Shown: positions 17,143 through 26,266 of the stretch, piece by piece
Numbering within the stretch: position 1 is the first letter of the stretch
Layout: each line of letters begins with the position of its first letter
NCBI RefSeq assembly: GCF_001704275.1
Contig: NZ_CP011533.1
Span: 682,001 to 746,000 of the forward strand
Reading direction: 5' to 3'
DNA: 64,000 nucleotides
Source of the DNA: Streptomyces noursei ATCC 11455
Lineage (GTDB): Bacteria; Actinomycetota; Actinomycetes; Streptomycetales; Streptomycetaceae
Program-made: the position numbers and the translations under genes
Notes under the pieces: generated by a model
What the model was told of the DNA's origin: nothing
Seen by the model: the letters and a program-made list of their open reading frames with translations, nothing else
Database searches by the model: none

Positions 17143-18609
17143 CTACTTCCCCGACAGCCACCCCTTCAGCCGGCTCCACCAGGGCGTGTGCGCCCTGGGC
17201 TCGTCGGCCGAGATCGACGCGAGCGAATCCCGTGCAGCCTCCCCGCTGCCGTCGGCGGTCCCCTGGGAGGCGGGTGCGTCGTCCACCTCGACCGCCGATG
17301 CACCGGTCGCCGTGGCGAGACTCTCCGGCCGGCTCGGGGTGAACTTCACCGGGAGCGAGGTCAGATGGCGGGCGATCCAATGGGACACCCACCTCAGCTC
17401 GCTCTCGGGAACGGCCAGCTCGATGTCGGGCAACCGCATCAGCAGGATGTCGATTCCCGTGTCGACGACGGCCCGACCGATCTCCTGGCCGGGGCACTCG
17501 TGCGGACCACCGGTGAAGGCGAGGTGGGAACGGTTGCCGTGCATGGGCACCGAGAGATCGGGGCGGATGACGGGATCGGCGTTACCGGCGGCCAGACCGA
17601 GGAGGAGCATGTCCCCGGCCTTGATGGACTGGCCGGCGAGTTCGGTGTCCCCGGTGGCCCACCGGGCCGGCGCGACCGAGGTCGGCGGTTCGTCCCACAG
17701 CATTTGTTCCAAGGCGTCGGGCAGGGTCATGCTGCCGCCCGTGAGCGAGGCCCGGAAGCGGGGATCGGTGAGCACCATGCGCAGGGTGTTCGCGATCAGA
17801 TTGGTGGTGTTCTCGTTCGCGGCGATGGCGACGAGTCGGAGATGCTGTGCGACCTCCTCGTCCGTGAGGTCGGCCGAGTGGCCGATCAACCACGAGGTGA
17901 TGTCGGGACCGGGCGCCGCGCGTTTGCGAGCCACCAGCTCGTCCAGCGTCGCCACGAGGTATTCGTTGCTCTTGAAGGCCGTCTCCGAGCCCCTGAGGAG
18001 GTCCCGGGTGGCCTCGACCAGTCGCGGACCGGTCTCGTCGGGCATGCCGAGGAGCTGCGACACCACGCGCAGCGGCAGTTGCTCCGCGAACTGGCTCACG
18101 AGATCGGCTTGTCCGCTGCCGATGAATTCGTCGATCAGTTGATTGGCGGATCGGGTGACGCAGCGGCGGATTCCGCGGCGGTCGAATCGCGTCATGCTGT
18201 CGGTGAGCGCGACACGAAGCCGCTCGTGCTCCGAGCCGTCCATGAAGAGGCAGACGGGCTGCCAGGCGAGCGCCGGCATCAGCGGTGAGTCCGCCGCGAC
18301 CTTGTTCTCCTTGAAACAGTGCCAGATACGGGAGTCGTGGCTGAAGCGGGTGGGCGTGCGCAGTACTTCGAGGTTCTCCCGATAACCGAGGACCAGCCAG
18401 GCCGGCAGGTCGCCGTCCACCAGAACGGGCGCCACGGCCCCGTGCTTGGCGCGCAGTCGCTCGTAGAAGCCCGTCGCGTCGTTCACCGCCTCGGGCCCGA
18501 AGAGCCGCGCCAGTCCGTCGGTGTCCCAGACTCGGGCGTGAGCGGGACATTCCGGGGGCGGTACGGATGCGGATGTCGTGCTGGGCTGGTTCGTGTCAGA
18601 GGCGGTCAA
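17143..18609 (-). CDS. Conservon cytochrome P450, CYP157-like, lacking ExxR
   Basis: A 488-residue P450. The heme-binding loop FTGGPHECPGQEIG is intact (Cys near 372). The I-helix reads AANENTTN. The K-helix site that normally holds ExxR instead reads EQMLW (E301-W305). This is the documented peculiarity of the CYP157 family, in which EQSLW replaces ExxR (Rupasinghe et al., on S. coelicolor CYP157C1, from memory). The C-terminal ~75 residues are a non-conserved Ala/Ser/Glu-rich tail ending WWSRLKGWLSGK. TTG start at 18609 overlaps the cvnD stop by three bases, so the two are translationally coupled. The physiological substrate is unknown; conservon P450s may sense or modify a signal rather than make a product. 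Confidence 0.9.
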   Translation of the reverse strand: MTASDTNQPSTTSASVPPPECPAHARVWDTDGLARLFGPEAVNDATGFYERLRAKHGAVAPVLVDGDLPAWLVLGYRENLEVLRTPTRFSHDSRIWHCFKENKVAADSPLMPALAWQPVCLFMDGSEHERLRVALTDSMTRFDRRGIRRCVTRSANQLIDEFIGSGQADLVSQFAEQLPLRVVSQLLGMPDETGPRLVEATRDLLRGSETAFKSNEYLVATLDELVARKRAAPGPDITSWLIGHSADLTDEEVAQHLRLVAIAANENTTNLIANTLRMVLTDPRFRASLTGGSMTLPDALEQMLWDEPPTSVAPARWATGDTELAGQSIKAGDMLLLGLAAGNADPVIRPDLSVPMHGNRSHLAFTGGPHECPGQEIGRAVVDTGIDILLMRLPDIELAVPESELRWVSHWIARHLTSLPVKFTPSRPESLATATGASAVEVDDAPASQGTADGSGEAARDSLASISADEPRAHTPWWSRLKGWLSGK

Positions 18610-19229
18610 CGGGGCTCCGAGGCTGTGGTGGTGAGGGCGTACAGATAGCGCATGAGGGTCAGCAGGGCATCGCGGCTGGAGGCGCGGTCACGGGCGTCGC
18701 AATCGACCATGGGAACGTCGTCGGGGAGATCCATGGCCGCGCGGAGCTCCGACATCGGGTAGGCAGGGGCGTCCGGGAAGGCGTTGATGGCGACGACGAA
18801 AGGCAGGCCGCGTTCCTCCAGCCGGCCGATCACGTCGAAGCTGTCGTCCAGGCGTCGGGTGTCGATCAGGACCACGGCTCCCAGCGCGCCCTCGAAGAGG
18901 CCGTTCCACAGGAACCAGAAGCGCTGCTGGCCCGGAGTGCCGAAGAGATACAGCACCAGTTCGGTACTGAGGCTGATCCGGCCGAAGTCCATCGCCACCG
19001 TGGTCTCGGTCTTGCGCTCGACTCCGACGATGTCGTCCACTCCGACACCGGCCTGCGTCATGGTCTCCTCGGTGGTCAGCGGGCGAATTTCGCTCACCGA
19101 GCCGACCAGAGTGGTCTTCCCCACTCCGAAGCCACCGACGATCACTACCTTGACCGCCGTGGAGACCGAGGCCGGTAGGGTGTCCTCGCTCCGGGGGCCG
19201 ACGACGGGCTCAGAGATTTTGCAGTCCAT
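18606..19229 (-). CDS. cvnD: Conservon GTP-binding protein CvnD
   Basis: A 207-residue Ras-like small GTPase. The P-loop is GGFGVGKTTL near residue 32. The G3 region is degenerate (FGTPGQQRFWFLW), and NKxD is replaced by NAFPD. These traits match CvnD proteins of Streptomyces conservons, which form a membrane heterocomplex with CvnA-C resembling a G-protein-coupled system (Komatsu et al. on Cvn9, from memory). It overlaps cvnC by 20 bases and the P450 start by three, so the four downstream genes form one operon. Confidence 0.94.
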   Translation of the reverse strand: MDCKISEPVVGPRSEDTLPASVSTAVKVVIVGGFGVGKTTLVGSVSEIRPLTTEETMTQAGVGVDDIVGVERKTETTVAMDFGRISLSTELVLYLFGTPGQQRFWFLWNGLFEGALGAVVLIDTRRLDDSFDVIGRLEERGLPFVVAINAFPDAPAYPMSELRAAMDLPDDVPMVDCDARDRASSRDALLTLMRYLYALTTTASEPR

Positions 19230-19581
19230 GCATCACCGCCTCCAATAGTTCGACATCGGGCAACGAGGCCGTCGGGATCGGCGCCCGGGCTTCGGCGTGG
19301 CCGCTCTCCAGCAGATCCGCGAGTAATACCGTGACCACACTGACCGGCAGATGGACGTATGCGGAGATCTCGGCGATCGACAGCGGGTAGTCGCATATCC
19401 GGAGGATGGCGGCCTGCTCCGGCTGCATGCTCGCAGTGGGCCGATGCCGGGTCACGATCAGCGTGACCATGTCCAGAGGCGCTGCTTCGGATGGCGCGCT
19501 CCGGCCGGACGTTAGGACATAGAGCCGCTCGGGACCGCCTTCTTCCCAATTCCGGTGCTTTTCCGGTTTCGAGTCGCTCAC
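19210..19581 (-). CDS. cvnC: Conservon DUF742 protein CvnC
   Basis: A 123-residue DUF742 protein with a winged-helix-like core (LSIAEISAYVHLPVSVVTVL). GTG start at 19581 overlaps the cvnB stop in a GTGA arrangement. It sits between cvnB and cvnD in the invariable conservon order. CvnC is thought to bridge the CvnA-CvnB complex and the GTPase; no enzymatic function is known. Confidence 0.93.
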   Translation of the reverse strand: MSDSKPEKHRNWEEGGPERLYVLTSGRSAPSEAAPLDMVTLIVTRHRPTASMQPEQAAILRICDYPLSIAEISAYVHLPVSVVTVLLADLLESGHAEARAPIPTASLPDVELLEAVMHGLQNL

Positions 19582-19988
19582 GGGACCTGCCGGTCGGCCC
19601 GCGGCGGGCTTGTGAGATGTTGACCGATCCGGGCGACCAGGTCCCGCATCCCCTGTCCCATGAGGCCGGCGTCCACGTCGTCATCGGCCAGTACCGCCAG
19701 GTACGCCCCGGCACCGGCCGCCATCAGATAGAAGAAGCCGCCGTTGACCTCGATGACGACCAGCTTCATCTGCCCGTCGCCGTGCGGGAATTCGGCGGCG
19801 ATGGCCGCCGACAGGCTCTGCAGGCCGGCACAGGCAGCGGCGAGGCGATCCGCGGTGTCCTCGTCCGTACCGTACTGAGCCATACACAAACCGTCCGAGG
19901 ACAGCACCACGACGTCACGGGTGTGCGGAACACTGGACGCCAGGCCCTCGAGCATCCAGTTCATATTGAGTCGCTGCTGTGTCACCAC
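19578..19988 (-). CDS. cvnB: Conservon roadblock/LC7 protein CvnB
   Basis: A 136-residue roadblock/LC7 domain protein (LNMNWMLEGLASSVPHTRDVVVLSSDG, then LVVIEVNGGFFYLMAAG). Roadblock proteins act as GAP-like or scaffold partners of Ras-like GTPases, here CvnD. GTG start at 19988 (a second GTG follows at 19985). It lies 26 bases downstream of cvnA and overlaps cvnC by four bases. Confidence 0.93.
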   Translation of the reverse strand: MVTQQRLNMNWMLEGLASSVPHTRDVVVLSSDGLCMAQYGTDEDTADRLAAACAGLQSLSAAIAAEFPHGDGQMKLVVIEVNGGFFYLMAAGAGAYLAVLADDDVDAGLMGQGMRDLVARIGQHLTSPPRADRQVP

Positions 19989-20014
19989 TTACTTACTCAT
20001 CCTTACCTAATGAC

Positions 20015-21514
20015 TCAGTTACGCTCGGACTCTTTATCGCTCAGGCCGTCGGGACGAGGTGCGGGGGACTCAGCTCGGGGCTCGCCGGAGATGCCCTCCT
20101 GGAAGGCGGCCAGCCACAACCCGGCCTGCGGGGGTGGAGCGGCTGACACCGAGGTGTCGGATTCCGTGGAGGTCGAGGCCACGGGCTTCTGCCGCAGGGG
20201 CGGAATCACGGCACGGGTACGGCGCCTGCGCTGCGGCAGCCCGTTGGCGTTGCGCGGAGAGACGGCGGGCACGGGCTCCTCGGCGAGCCCCTCCACGCGG
20301 CGCATCGGACCACCGGGGCGCCGGGGCGGCGGCAGCACGGCGGCCTTGGCCATGGCCCCGCCGGGCACCGGAGTCGCGGTGATCATCTCCGGCGGAACGA
20401 TCAGGACCACGCGCACCCCGCCGTACGCGGAACTCCGGAAGGAGACCTTGAAGTTGTTGGTGCGGGCCAGCCGGCCGACCACGGCCAGGCCGAGTCGCGG
20501 TGACTCGCCCAGGTCGTCCAGGTCGAGTCCGGTGGGCGAGTCCTGCGCCAGGGCCCGCTCGGCGCGCAGTCGGGCCTCATCGGTCAGGCCGATCCCGGCG
20601 TCCTCCATCTCGATGGCCACACCGGTCTGGATCTCGGTCGCGGTCAGATGGACCCGGGTCTGGGGCGGTGAATAACGGGTGGCGTTGTCCAGCAGTTCGG
20701 ACAGGGCGTGGATCAGCGGTTCGACACCGCGTCCGAGAATGCCGACCTCGGCCACGGAGTGCAGATCGACGCGCTGGTAGTCGATGATCCGGGACATCGC
20801 GCCGCGGAGCACGTTGAACAGCGGGATGGTCTGCTGCCACTGACGGCCGGGCCGGGCCCCACCGAGTACGGCGATGCTGTCCGCGAGCCGACCGACCAGC
20901 GCGGTGCGGTGGTCGAGGCGCAGCAAGTCACCGAAGACTTCGGGGTCCTGGCCGTGCTTGTCCTCCATCTCCCGCAGTTCCTGGGCCTGTTGGTGGACGA
21001 TGGCCTGGACGCGCCGAGCGATGTTGACGAAGGCCCGCTGGGCGGAGTCGCGCAGGTCTTCCTCGGCCTCGACGGCCTCCAGGACGTAGCGCAGCACTGC
21101 CCGGTAGGCGGCCTCGAACTCGGGGCTGACGCGGGAGACATGGACGACGTTGCGGAGCACGTCCTCGGCACGGGAGCCCTGCTGGAGCTGGGCCATGGCC
21201 GTGGGCAGGGTCTCCTTTGCCATCCGCACGGTTTCGGCTTCCTGCTGGGCGAGGTGGCCGAGCAGGACGGACTCTCGCTTGGCGTACTGCTTGCGCAGTT
21301 CGTCGAGCACACGTCCTCGGCGTGCCGCCTCCCCGCCTGCGACAGCCACAACCAGCGTCGCCACGACGCCGATCACGACGACCGGGGCACGAGCCATTGA
21401 CGGCGTCAGCGCCACGGCCACGGCCGTGCACACGGCCAGCAGTACGGACGGCAACAGCCATATCGGGGCGGAAGAGGGCCCCGAACTTCCGGGGGGTGAA
21501 CCAGCACGAACCAT
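20015..21514 (-). CDS. cvnA: Conservon sensor-kinase-like membrane protein CvnA
   Basis: A 499-residue protein from ATG 21514, chosen for GAGG six bases upstream. Two membrane segments lie near residues 18-58 (WLLPSVLLAVCTAVAVAL and VVVIGVVATLVVAVAGG) with almost no extracellular loop. A long helical linker leads to a HATPase domain: N-box ELLDNATRYSPP, G-box EDAGIGL and GLAVVGRLA. The tail is Pro/Arg-rich and low in complexity. No phospho-accepting His box is obvious, as in other conservon CvnA proteins. It heads the cvnABCD-P450 operon. Confidence 0.93.
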   Translation of the reverse strand: MVRAGSPPGSSGPSSAPIWLLPSVLLAVCTAVAVALTPSMARAPVVVIGVVATLVVAVAGGEAARRGRVLDELRKQYAKRESVLLGHLAQQEAETVRMAKETLPTAMAQLQQGSRAEDVLRNVVHVSRVSPEFEAAYRAVLRYVLEAVEAEEDLRDSAQRAFVNIARRVQAIVHQQAQELREMEDKHGQDPEVFGDLLRLDHRTALVGRLADSIAVLGGARPGRQWQQTIPLFNVLRGAMSRIIDYQRVDLHSVAEVGILGRGVEPLIHALSELLDNATRYSPPQTRVHLTATEIQTGVAIEMEDAGIGLTDEARLRAERALAQDSPTGLDLDDLGESPRLGLAVVGRLARTNNFKVSFRSSAYGGVRVVLIVPPEMITATPVPGGAMAKAAVLPPPRRPGGPMRRVEGLAEEPVPAVSPRNANGLPQRRRRTRAVIPPLRQKPVASTSTESDTSVSAAPPPQAGLWLAAFQEGISGEPRAESPAPRPDGLSDKESERN

Positions 21515-22583
21515 CGACATCCTCAGAGCACTAAAGGGAATGGACAGGGCGATGTACATGGCGTTCATGGGCGCCATGAGAAGGCCACCTGCACAAGGTC
21601 GACGACCGTCGGAGCACGCTCACCAATTGCTTGGTGGCAGCGCATTCCAAGGCGGCGTTCCGCACGTCTGAGGCCGGGTCCCAGGACGCCCGAGCCCTTG
21701 TGCGATTCGGCGGCACCACAACAGCAAGCGACGACGTGCGGTAATCGCCACAACTCGCTGCGCGACAGCGAGCATAGCGGGGTCGAGGTGTTTCTGCGGC
21801 CCGAGTGCGTATAACACACAACTGCACTCGTGTACGAAATTTAGAATGTGCGTTTGACTCGGGGATTCGATGCAATCGGAGATCACCCAAGCCGCTGCCG
21901 CGCCGGCGAAGGGAAGGGAGTTGACCTGCGACGACGCGAGGACATGCGCGTCAAGGTCGGCTTCGACATCGAAGTCGGAGCGCATTGCGGCGGTCGAGCG
22001 TGGCCGGCGAGCTCGCCAACTGCCGCCGACTGGAAGGCATCAAGAGGCCGTCGGGGATGCGAACCGGCGGGCCGTGGTGGTATGCGCGACGCGCCAGGTT
22101 GACGAATGGCGAGGCCAGGCGCAACCCGGCACTCCTCCCCCGCCCCCGCCCCTGGGGTCAAACGCCCGACTCGTCCACTCCCCCGGGAAAGAACTCGGCC
22201 AATTTCCGAGATCAATGATTCCCGACCGGAAAAATGCCCGGAAAAGCGCACCGCCGCGGCACGGGAGGATCACCGGCACGCGAACATCAGGGATTTCGCA
22301 CGGCAACCGCGCACGGTAATCCCCGGAGGAAGACGGCATTTTCCCGCACCCACATAGGCCGAGCACCCTGTTGTGGAGCGCGCAACTATTGCGCTCCGCG
22401 CGGAAGAAGTCGCGACGCCGCTTGGAAGGACGGTCGAAAAGTACGGGGATTGCGCCAGTCTTCGCGTGCATCGGATTGACAGCACCGCCGACGCCCCGCC
22501 TGAGGACGCGCCTCCCACCGCCCCGAGGGCCATGAACCCTGCGCCCCACCCCACGCGCGGAATGCTCGCGGCAGGTACGGGCG
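21515..22583. other. Unassigned 1.07-kb intergenic region
   Basis: No protein or RNA gene could be supported. The left part must hold the conservon promoter. Local composition is less GC-rich than nearby coding DNA (around 21770-21850 and 22310-22470). Scattered short open frames have no ribosome site or family resemblance. Confidence 0.45.
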
Positions 22584-23741
22584 TCAGGTGGCTCGGCGGG
22601 CGGGAAGGGGGCGGAAGGCGGGGCCGTAGGTCCCTCCGCCGCCGGGGATCTCGGTCTCCATCAGTTCCACGGCGGGAGCCTCCAGGCCCCGCATGGCGTG
22701 GATGGCCGCTCCCAAGGCACGGTCGTCGCCCGTCTCCCAGGCACGGTCGAGGAAGTCGAGCGTGGTGGAGTAGATGTCGTCGAAGCGTTGCAGAAGTCCC
22801 AGCACGGGCTCCGGGGGGTTCGGCCAGCCACCGGCCGGTACCGGGGCCATGGGGCGCGCCTCCGGGAAGGGCACGGGCTCGCCGGTGTACTCCCATCTGT
22901 CCCCCGTCCTGCGCAGCCGCCGACCGTGGTAGATCTCGCTGAAGGCGTAGTAGTGGGCCGGATGGTCGTCCTCGAACGTATCGGATGGGGAACCGGCGGT
23001 GCCCTCGCCCTGCTCCTTGATGATCTCCATCACGCGGTCGACGTCGTCGAGGTTCTCGACCGGCCTCAAGACGTCCGAGCCGATGTGCTGGAACAGTTGC
23101 CCCCGCGTGGACAGTTCGGGTGCCGCGGTCCGGAACGCCCGCTGCAGTTCGCCGTAGAAGAGACCGATGCTGAGGGAGTTGTCCAGGCCCTGGGCGAGCG
23201 GCACTTCGGGGGCCTCGATCGCCATCATCACGTCGTGCACGAACGACTTGGTGAGCCCTGACAGGTAGACGGTCACGCCGGTGCGCACCCCGCCGGGCAG
23301 CGGGCCGGGGTAGACGGGTGCCGCGTCGCTGATTCTCGGCCTTCCGCCCACCGCGACGAGCAGGTTGGACACCGCTCCCAGGTGGTACATCTCGTCGCCG
23401 ACGATGCGTCGGATCAGCCGGGCGGCCTCGCTGTCGCGGTCCTTGACGGACCACCAACCGCACAAGTAGGCCGGAATGGTGGCGAGTTCGAGTGTCACGG
23501 CCACCTGGAGGGCCGACCTGATCCAGGACACCCCGCGGTCCGGTTCCGGAACGGCGAGCAGGCGTCCCACGGAGCCGCGGCCGGGCGTGGGCGTCCTGCC
23601 GTCCGCCGGCGGTTCGGTTGCCTGTGCGGTCCCCGCGACGGAGACGGGCGTGGCGGCCGCGGCGGCGGCCGAGGCCAGGAAGGTCCGGCGTCCGAAGCGG
23701 CTGCCGGTCGGCGCGTCCGGCCCTTGCAGTGCGTCAGTCAT
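22584..23741 (-). CDS. Tat-exported ferritin-like domain protein, VioB-like
   Basis: A 385-residue precursor from ATG 23741 with GGAGG four bases upstream. Residues ~18-45 are a Tat signal (GRRTFLASAAAAAATPVSVAGTAQA is its core, shown here in two parts: the RR motif GRRTFLAS, then a long Ala stretch ending near AQATEP). The mature part is a ferritin-like domain of the VioB/RebD type: TLELATIPAYLCGWW and GDEMYHLGAVSNLLVAVGG carry the metal-ligand Glu and E-x-x-H, with a second pair in AIEAPEVPL and FEDDHPAHYYAF. It is divergent from a Tat-exported amino-acid oxidase. In violacein and indolocarbazole routes a VioA/RebO oxidase works with a VioB/RebD partner, so a secreted analogue is suggested. 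Confidence 0.85.
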   Translation of the reverse strand: MTDALQGPDAPTGSRFGRRTFLASAAAAAATPVSVAGTAQATEPPADGRTPTPGRGSVGRLLAVPEPDRGVSWIRSALQVAVTLELATIPAYLCGWWSVKDRDSEAARLIRRIVGDEMYHLGAVSNLLVAVGGRPRISDAAPVYPGPLPGGVRTGVTVYLSGLTKSFVHDVMMAIEAPEVPLAQGLDNSLSIGLFYGELQRAFRTAAPELSTRGQLFQHIGSDVLRPVENLDDVDRVMEIIKEQGEGTAGSPSDTFEDDHPAHYYAFSEIYHGRRLRRTGDRWEYTGEPVPFPEARPMAPVPAGGWPNPPEPVLGLLQRFDDIYSTTLDFLDRAWETGDDRALGAAIHAMRGLEAPAVELMETEIPGGGGTYGPAFRPLPARRAT

Positions 23742-24089
23742 CCTGCCTCCGCTCACCACCGTGGCCCGGCCTCGGCCGCCAAGGCCGCAGTTCCCGCCGG
23801 CCCTCGAACAGTTCGCGAAGTTAGCAGCAGGCATCACGGTTCCCGCGGTACACGGCTTCGGGCAGCGCGTCCACCACCCTGTCGGTCCAGTCGGGGAGAG
23901 GCGCCGAGGCGGGGCCCCGACGGTCCGCGGCGCGAACGCCCCTTGTCCGTAAGGTCGTTGACCGGACGAGCGCACGATGTAGCCGTGTGGGTGGTTTGGC
24001 GTCCCCGTTCGTGTGAACGCAGTGGCCCCACGGCTCTCCTGAGCCAAGTGTGATGAGCGATCAATTCACACGATAGGAGCACTCCGAGC
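23742..24089. promoter_or_regulatory. Divergent promoter region between ferritin-like gene and oxidase
   Basis: This 348-base gap holds both promoters. An 8-base inverted pair CGTGTGAA (24010-24017) and TTCACACG (24065-24072) is present, with a third half-site GTGTGA at 24048-24053. All lie within 85 bases of the oxidase start, so they may be binding sites for a common regulator. The signal is modest. Confidence 0.4.
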
Positions 24090-26120
24090 GTGACCAATCC
24101 GAGCACGAAGAACACCGGCGTATCGAGCGGGGAACAACTCGCATCGGACGCTTCGCCCGCCTCGCCCCCCTCGCCTCGGCCGCCCGGCGCGCACCTCTCG
24201 CGCCGCACCGTGGTCACGGCGACCGGCGCCTCCGCGCTCGCCGCCGGCCTCACCGGCGCCTCCGTCGCGCCCGCGACCGCGCTGAGCCCTGCCGTCGCAC
24301 CCTTGACGGCGCCCGCCGCGGCGCCGCCCGGCACCGATCCCACGGCGTACACCACGGTCGCCCGTGCCATCGCCGTCTACGACGAGCACGACAGACCGCT
24401 CGTGCCGACCTATCTGAAGGCCGTCGAGAACGGCCTGCCCGCCCGCAGGGGCAGGGCGACGAAGCGGGTGTTGGTCGTCGGGGCCGGGCCGGCCGGTCTG
24501 CTCGCCGCCGACCTGCTCAACCGGGCGGGCCATGACGTCGTCGTGATCGAGGCCAACGGCAACCGCGTCGGCGGCCGCATCAAGACGTTCCGCAAGGGCG
24601 GCCACGAGGAGGGCGAGCAGCCGTTCGCCGACCCCGGACAGTACGCCGAGGCCGGGGCCATGCGGCTGCCCGGGAGCCACCCGCTGCTGATGGCGCTGAT
24701 CAAGAAGCTCGGCCTTGAGCTCCAGGAGTTCTACCTGGTGGACGTGGCGGTCGACGACCCGAAGAAGCAGGCCAACCGCGCCTGGATCCACGTCAATGGC
24801 GTCCACATGCGCCGCGCCGACTACGAGAAGAACCCCGCGAAGATCAACGACACGTTCGGTGTCACCGGCCCCAACCGCACCAGGACCGCGGCCGCCATCC
24901 TCGCGCAGGCCCTGGAACCCGCGCACCGCCTCATCCGGGGCAAGGAGGGGACGGCCCTGGTCAAGGGGTGGGCCAAGGTCCTCAAGAAGTACGGCCACTG
25001 GTCCATGTACCGGTATCTGACGGAGGTCGCCAGGCTCGACACCAGGACCATCGACCTCATCGGCACCATCCAGAACCTGACCTCACGGCTGCATCTGTCC
25101 TTCACGCACAGCTTCCTGTCCAGCGCGCTGATCGACCCCAAGACCACGTTCTGGGAGATCAAGGGCGGCACGGCGCTGCTCGCCGACGCACTGTACAAGC
25201 CGGTGAAGGGGAAGGTGCGGCTCGACCGGCGTGCCGTACGCATCGAACGCCGCGCCGGCAAGGTCAGGGTGCACACCGTTTCCGAGGACTCCCAGACCGG
25301 CAAGGGCGGCGTCACCGAGGTGTTCGAGGGCGACGAGGCGATCATCACCGTCCCGTTCTCCGGGCTGCGCCACGTGACCTTCGAGCCTCCGCTCTCCTAC
25401 GGAAAGCGCCGGGCGATCACGGAACTGCACTACGACGCCGCGACCAAGGTGCTGTTGGAGTTCTCCCAGCGCTGGTGGGAGTTCACCGAGGCGCAGTGGA
25501 AGGAGGCGTTGAACTCCATCGAGGACAAGCTGTACGACAAGTACCGGGCGGGCGCGGTCGACGACGGCGCGTACCTCGGTGCGCACGAGTCCGTGAAGAA
25601 GCTGGGGGTGACGCTCCCCGACGAACTCAAGAAGTCCTTCGCCGCCTTCCGGCCCGTCGCGGGTGGCGACCCGGACGCCGCGCATGTCCGTGGCGGCGGC
25701 AACGTCAGCGACAACGCCAACCGCTTCATGTACTTCGAGCACGCGCACCCCATGGAGGGCTGCGACGGCGGGATCGTGCTCGCCTCCTACAGCTGGTCCG
25801 ACGACGCCCTCAAGTGGGATTCCTTCGCCGACGACGAGCGGTATCTGCGTGCGCTGGCCGGGGTGCAGGCCGTCTTCGGCCGCCGGTGCGAGGTGTTCTT
25901 CACCAACAAGTGCAAGACCCAGTCGTGGATGCGCGACCACTACGCCTACGGTGAGGCTTCGGTGCTCCTGCCCGGCCAGCACACCGAGCTCTTCCCCGAC
26001 GTCCCCACGTCCGAAGGGCCGCTGCACTTCGCGGGGGACCACACGTCCATCAAACCCGCCTGGATCGAGGGCGCGTTGGAGTCCGCCGTCCGGGCGGCGC
26101 TGACGGTCCACACGGGCTGA
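24090..26120 (+). CDS. Tat-exported L-amino-acid oxidase, L-glutamate-oxidase-like
   Basis: A 676-residue flavoprotein from GTG 24090 (AGGAG ten bases upstream). A Tat signal lies near residues 35-75 ([18 protein letters not shown]). The FAD site is [17 protein letters not shown] (~residue 126), with the [14 protein letters not shown] flavin-contact segment and the C-terminal [20 protein letters not shown]. It aligns by eye along its length with Streptomyces L-glutamate oxidase. The Arg and His that I recall as Arg305 and His312 of that enzyme are retained as R333 and H340 in [12 protein letters not shown]. It would deaminate an L-amino acid outside the cell, releasing H2O2 and ammonia. Substrate specificity is not proven. 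A strong hairpin follows. Confidence 0.9.
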   Translation: MTNPSTKNTGVSSGEQLASDASPASPPSPRPPGAHLSRRTVVTATGASALAAGLTGASVAPATALSPAVAPLTAPAAAPPGTDPTAYTTVARAIAVYDEHDRPLVPTYLKAVENGLPARRGRATKRVLVVGAGPAGLLAADLLNRAGHDVVVIEANGNRVGGRIKTFRKGGHEEGEQPFADPGQYAEAGAMRLPGSHPLLMALIKKLGLELQEFYLVDVAVDDPKKQANRAWIHVNGVHMRRADYEKNPAKINDTFGVTGPNRTRTAAAILAQALEPAHRLIRGKEGTALVKGWAKVLKKYGHWSMYRYLTEVARLDTRTIDLIGTIQNLTSRLHLSFTHSFLSSALIDPKTTFWEIKGGTALLADALYKPVKGKVRLDRRAVRIERRAGKVRVHTVSEDSQTGKGGVTEVFEGDEAIITVPFSGLRHVTFEPPLSYGKRRAITELHYDAATKVLLEFSQRWWEFTEAQWKEALNSIEDKLYDKYRAGAVDDGAYLGAHESVKKLGVTLPDELKKSFAAFRPVAGGDPDAAHVRGGGNVSDNANRFMYFEHAHPMEGCDGGIVLASYSWSDDALKWDSFADDERYLRALAGVQAVFGRRCEVFFTNKCKTQSWMRDHYAYGEASVLLPGQHTELFPDVPTSEGPLHFAGDHTSIKPAWIEGALESAVRAALTVHTG

Positions 26121-26149
26121 CGCGGGGCACGGGGACCGGATGCGGTGCG

Positions 26150-26191
26150 CTTGTCCAGCAGGGCGGCACAGGCGCGGCCCTGCTGGACAAG
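26150..26191. terminator. Perfect 15-bp bidirectional terminator
   Basis: CTTGTCCAGCAGGGC (26150-26164) and GCCCTGCTGGACAAG (26177-26191) are exact complements with a 12-base loop. It sits between the convergent oxidase and lipoprotein genes and can stop both. Confidence 0.85.
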
Positions 26192-26266
26192 TCGGTCCCG
26201 CGACGCGAGGGACTTCGTGGTGCCCGTGCCGTCCCGCGGTCGGTCGAGGCCCGGGACGGCGGTCAC

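Noticed and set aside
21848..22102. Short plus-strand ORF in the gap upstream of cvnA
   Set aside because: No ribosome site, mixed charged composition without fold pattern, and no coupling to a neighbour.
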